From: Haplomitrium mnioides
Lineage: Eukaryota > Marchantiophyta > Haplomitriopsida > Calobryales
Length of the DNA stretch: 22,471 nucleotides
Direction: 5' to 3'
NCBI GenBank assembly: GCA_049999725.1
Contig: JBNGIS010032726.1
Span: forward strand, 1 to 22,471
Of the stretch, positions 18,591 to 22,471 are shown piece by piece. The position numbers and the translations under genes are program-made. How positions within the stretch are numbered: position 1 is the first letter of the stretch; each line of letters starts with the position of its first letter. Under the pieces are notes generated by a model. The model ran no database searches and was not told the DNA's origin. It saw nothing but the letters and a program-made list of their open reading frames with translations.

Positions 18591-20145
18591 GTCCAACATG
18601 CACAAAGTTAAAACCACACAACCACAACCATGATTTGCAGAGGTTCATGCATATTGGTGAACTTTTGCTCCTCATGCTTGGCTCAAATGCAGTGCAGCTT
18701 GAAATTGGATATCAACATCACAGAACAAAGGGAGGGGTTCCATGAAACTTGACCATAATAAACCTCTGAGAAATTAACTTCAGTACCGATAGAAACTGAA
18801 AACCAAGAGGTTGACTTGACCAAAACGTCATATTATAAGTTATATTCAGCCACTAAGAGAAACCAGATAATTCAGGATTGTTCATGACCGATACTTGACA
18901 CCCTAATAAACTAGGAAAAGGCAGACAACTCCATTACATCAGGACCAAAGAAAATCACCAGAGTAATTGAAATTTTCATTACTTACCAAGAGCAATACCC
19001 ATACTAACACGAGTGGATTTTAAGTTTACCAGTTGCCTAGAATGCAAGATACAAGTGTCATAGAATCCCTACACAACGCACAATCAACCAGAGTAGTGTG
19101 GGGTTCTACTCCACAAGCAAAATCAACTGGCTAAGTTTCTGTCACAATCTATCCCCAAAACAACTGCAAGTTTATACAAAAGTCTCACAAGGCATTGGCA
19201 AACTCACAAGCTCACATGTCATGTGACAATGACATAAAATAGAGTGATGGATATGCTCAAAAATTCAGTTACTAAGGAGAGCCGTAAATGCATCAATAAA
19301 TCAACGTGCTCTACATACCTGCTAGGCAAGGATTAAACAATGACTGATTTGAACAATAAATTAAAGGGCCCACATCCACATACAATATTCACAGTCAAAC
19401 ATACAGATTTTATTGAAAACACCTGAAACTCAATTCTGTACTTTACTTCCAATGTGTGTAGAAACCATGATACAATGGGCCAATGTCCTATCAAGGACCA
19501 AGTAAATTTCACACCATGAGATGTTGAGGTCCAGATATAGCTTACAAGTAAGCTACTCAAAGTGCTTCTGCCAATAGCTGGTGAAGATCCCTGGACAGTT
19601 TATCTACACAAAACTATTACAGCCCATGGTGATCTTTTCTGGATCTTTTCAACAAGGTATGAATCCTGTAGGAGTACTGTTTCAATGCACTCGCGCAACG
19701 TATTTGATACACCAAATACACAGCAACAGTGACTTATCAATTCAGAAATTTCCAAGTTGCACACAATGGCTGAAACTGAAATGCAAGTTGAAAGGTTCCG
19801 GAGTTCCATTTGTGTAAATGCATGGTCAATTAACAACTCAAGAGTTCCACAAGAAAGGGAGTATGCAGCCTGGAGTTGACTAATCCCGAAGAGACTTATC
19901 ACAGGATCCTCAGAAACTGCATGAGTTGAAGAGGCATTCAAGCCCATGAAAAATAACCATCAATCCAGCATCACCCCATCAAGTGAACAGGAAATTACCT
20001 TTCCTCTGTATGCCTCAAAAACAAAAGAGCCGATCCACCTTTCAGAATTTGTTTAAGAAGCACTGGCTTGCGAGGGACATAATAGAGCAATATGTAGTGG
20101 AGCAGCAGGAAAATAGCTTGCCTCATGAGTGTCACTACAATAAAT
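18591..20145. other. 3' flank or untranslated region of the GT64 gene, no other gene
   Basis: This lies downstream of the GT64 stop on the minus strand. The nearest AATAAA on that strand is at 19408-19413, far from the stop, so the 3' UTR end is not fixed. Open frames such as minus 19947-19600 have no motif and no matching splice sites that I can defend. Confidence 0.4.
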
Positions 20146-21862
20146 TCACCATAGCCATGTATGGGAAGCATCCACTGCTTTTACATGACTTCCCACAAGA
20201 GGCATGTATCCAAAATGTCTCACAAATTCATTCAAACATGCTGTTCTGTGCTGGCTATGACCTTTCAAGCTACTGATACCTGTTGATCCGATCTCAAATA
20301 TTCTACCTGCACACAACACAGAAGATCTTAATGAACAAGTAGTAAAACCAGAAGTTACTGGCTAGCTCCTACTTGCCACCATCTCTTTTATATCACTATG
20401 ATGGATGCATCATAGTATCATAGTTGAAAATTCATAGGTAAGGGGATCACGGTAGTTCCGAATTCCATGCACACATTTCCACCTTTCTTGACTGTCCTCT
20501 TTGTGCAAATAGATTCAACATAGAAGTAATGCGAGGAGTACCTTCAACCCACACTGGAGGTGCACTAGTTGCATTGGCAACCATAAAAGACATGGCAATA
20601 TCTTCACAGTTTCTGTTACCAAAGAATTTACAAAAAGGAGCTTCAGATTAGTAATGTACTGTACTGAAAACTCACATCAAAGATATCAGACTCTACACAA
20701 AAAAGATAACTAGGTAAAATTGCAAATGCCGGTAACCACAATTAACTGTGCAGTAAAAAAGCCTCTATAATGAACGACTTTGGTTGGGAATCCAGTAATC
20801 CACTAAGATATAATTTTCCTTGCTCTGGATTTAATAGCCATCAAGATGTGGTAAGGTTAACAATCACCACAAACTATGGATGGCAACCAGATGAAAGCCC
20901 CAGTCTACAAAAACTTTAAACGTGCCAGAAGTACAATACATTGTAGCTTGAGTAACAAAGTCTGAGACAAATAAACTATATCTTTATAAGTATTCAGAGA
21001 ACTCCATACTTACAAACTAACGTAGCCAGTCATAAAGTTAATCAAGATGATCTGTACTGAAGATTGAAAAGACTAAGAACTCAACTCCCACCCCAGCCAA
21101 AAACAAAAACACAACAAAGAAAAGCAAAAAATAAAATTAAAATAAGGTTCTTAAAGCATAGCAATGGTAAGCTGCCACCACTCTCTGATAGTGGCATCTC
21201 TGCACAAGTTTCAGAACATACATAATACTATGCACAAAATTCAAAGGCATATCATTATACACATTTTGGCACTGAGCTCTCACTTTATGTGGGTGACAGA
21301 AAAACTATATCATAAGCATTACACAGGGACTCCCACTCCCCAACCCTCCCTAGACTCTAGATAGATACGTTGGAAGAGTACCCCATGAATGGTGCAGTGT
21401 ATTGTGATAAAAAATGTAACCCCGATGGAACAACAATGTCCCAACACAAGTTCCAAGGCATGCAGTACTGGGGACTACAAATGCATATCCAACATCATAA
21501 TACCTCTTGTTCATGAAGGCAAACTGCCCCATATCCTTCATTACCACTACCAGACAGATTTCAGGATTTGAAATGGTCTATGCCACATAACTGCCTCCAT
21601 TGTTTAGGAAACCCCTGAATCATACACTACAAACACCTAATCTGACACACATAGTTTTGAAGAAATGATATTAAAACTAAAGAAAAATTGCATCATACCT
21701 TTCATTCTTCACGTAGCTCAGCAATGCTGTAGGCATCTCGTTAGTGTACATTTCTAGATACTTTTTGTGGAAAAAAGCTGACTTGGTAAGTACCATGCTG
21801 TATGTGCCCATCCACCATACTGACCACCAGCCCCCATATGTGTACTGCTCGAATCCATGCTT
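20146..21862 (-). CDS. GT64 exostosin-like glycosyltransferase, last three exons
   Basis: Spliced minus-strand exons 21699-21862 (164 bp), 20542-20612 (71 bp) and 20146-20306 (161 bp, stop TGA 20146-20148). Phases fit exactly: AG+A gives Arg, G+GT gives Gly. Introns of 1086 and 235 bp have GT/AG ends. The product is the C-terminal 131 residues of a glycosyltransferase 64 domain, as in Arabidopsis EPC1-type proteins and animal EXT/EXTL2: GGWWSVWWMGTYSMVLTKSA, then FFHKKYLEMYTNEMP, RNCEDIAMSFMVANAT, and RIFEIGSTGISSLKGHS with a Trp-rich end. Such enzymes are type II membrane proteins of the Golgi that transfer sugars from nucleotide sugars; plant members act on cell-surface glycans or glycolipids. 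The NCED segment aligns with the catalytic NCDD of EXTL2. The upstream DxD exons are outside the window. No lesion is visible, so this is probably a live gene. Confidence 0.9.
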
Positions 21863-22471
21863 CTGTCAAATAATACACCAAAACATGTCAGCAACTCTTT
21901 GTAGGAGAACCTAGCCAAATAATGTCGTTGTCTGTACCACAACCCTGACATGCACTTCCCAAATTTTTGTTTGCTTACTGAACATGAAGAACCAAAGACT
22001 TTACTAAGTGACACCAGATAGAAGTTGCAATACTCTACATACATAACCATGAAGATGTGGATAGTAAAACCCACCACCAAAAAAACGTATGCAGTTAACC
22101 AAATGGAAATTGCAAAAGTCTCTAAGGAAAGACTACACAGATCACAGCTACCAAAAGGCAGCTTGCAGCCTTCAAAATGTGGTTCCAGTCACAAAGTCTG
22201 AGCTCATCAGTGTGGCAGTGACAAGCTGCACAAAGCCCTGCTGTTTTCAGTGACTGTTTAGTTCTGCCTACAAGTACACAGAAAACCACCCATCCAATGG
22301 GTTACCTATAGGAGGCTCACCATGAGCTCCCGTTCATGACAGACAGCAGGTCCAGATCATGCCCAATCTATATATATATGGAAGCTGCAATAGTCTAAAA
22401 AAAACCTACGCATATAACAACTGTGCACGCATAGAGTGCAGCCTTGACTCTCTGGTGTCAAACACAAAGTT
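21863..22471 (-). other. Intron upstream of the GT64 exon
   Basis: The acceptor ATTTGACAG lies directly right of 21862. In the remaining 600 bases I find no stretch coding for the expected preceding part of the domain (the GFVPR-like region), so the intron seems to run past the window edge. A short AT tract at about 22367-22380 is the only other feature. Confidence 0.6.

Noticed and set aside
19983-20276. Plus-strand 97-codon frame
   Set aside because: Lies over the last GT64 exon in antisense; the minus strand has homology and splice sites.
21754-22080. Minus-strand 108-codon frame
   Set aside because: It overlaps the GT64 exon 21699-21862 in another frame and runs through the intron acceptor.
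1-22471. tRNA, rRNA or other structured RNA genes
   Set aside because: I found no tRNA box pattern or rRNA stretch by eye; a covariance-model scan would be needed to exclude small RNAs.

Overview
The window looks like repeat-rich nuclear DNA of a land plant. It carries three spliced exons of a plant-type exostosin-like (GT64) glycosyltransferase gene with GT-AG introns, and at least two decayed Ty3/gypsy LTR retrotransposons, one with a tRNA-Met-type primer binding site. There is no operon structure and there are no bacterial start signals. The species cannot be fixed from the sequence. The retroelement and GT64 sequences do not look like close copies of familiar flowering-plant ones, so a fern, lycophyte, bryophyte or gymnosperm is my guess, held weakly.

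Layout. 1-960: AT-rich DNA with a degenerate 37-bp minisatellite at 310-655. About 960-6283: Ty3/gypsy element 1 on the minus strand. It has a 520-bp 5' LTR (5764-6283), a primer binding site, gag with three CCHC zinc knuckles, protease, reverse transcriptase, RNase H and only the start of integrase; the integrase core and 3' LTR are missing. 6284-9470: GC-rich DNA without genes, made largely of nested tandem repeats with periods of 21, about 48, about 50, 78, about 120 and about 460 bp. 9475-11700: remains of a possible third LTR element (gag-like piece, PBS-like site, palindromic 24-bp minisatellite) and coding-like fragments of unknown origin. About 12040-15400: Ty3/gypsy element 2 on the minus strand, chromovirus-like, with a 5' LTR and PBS, also ending just after the integrase zinc finger.

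15457-15710 holds an unidentified exon-like open frame with a good splice donor. A 39-bp minisatellite fills about 16450-17155, followed by a 55-bp duplication and, at 18115-18590, a degenerate dispersed or tandem repeat. The last 2.3 kb carries the only gene that looks intact: the 3' end of the GT64 gene (exons 21699-21862, 20542-20612 and 20146-20306, minus strand). Its upstream exons, including the DxD part of the catalytic domain, lie beyond the right edge of the window.

Both retroelements are dead copies with stops, frameshifts and lost 3' halves. In conserved contexts the stops sit where an Arg (CGA) or Gln codon would be expected, consistent with deamination of methylated cytosine. The genes do not form a pathway; the window is one host gene end next to layers of transposon and tandem-repeat debris. 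I found no convincing new biological system. The most unusual structures are the related palindromic minisatellites and the nested GC-rich repeat block.
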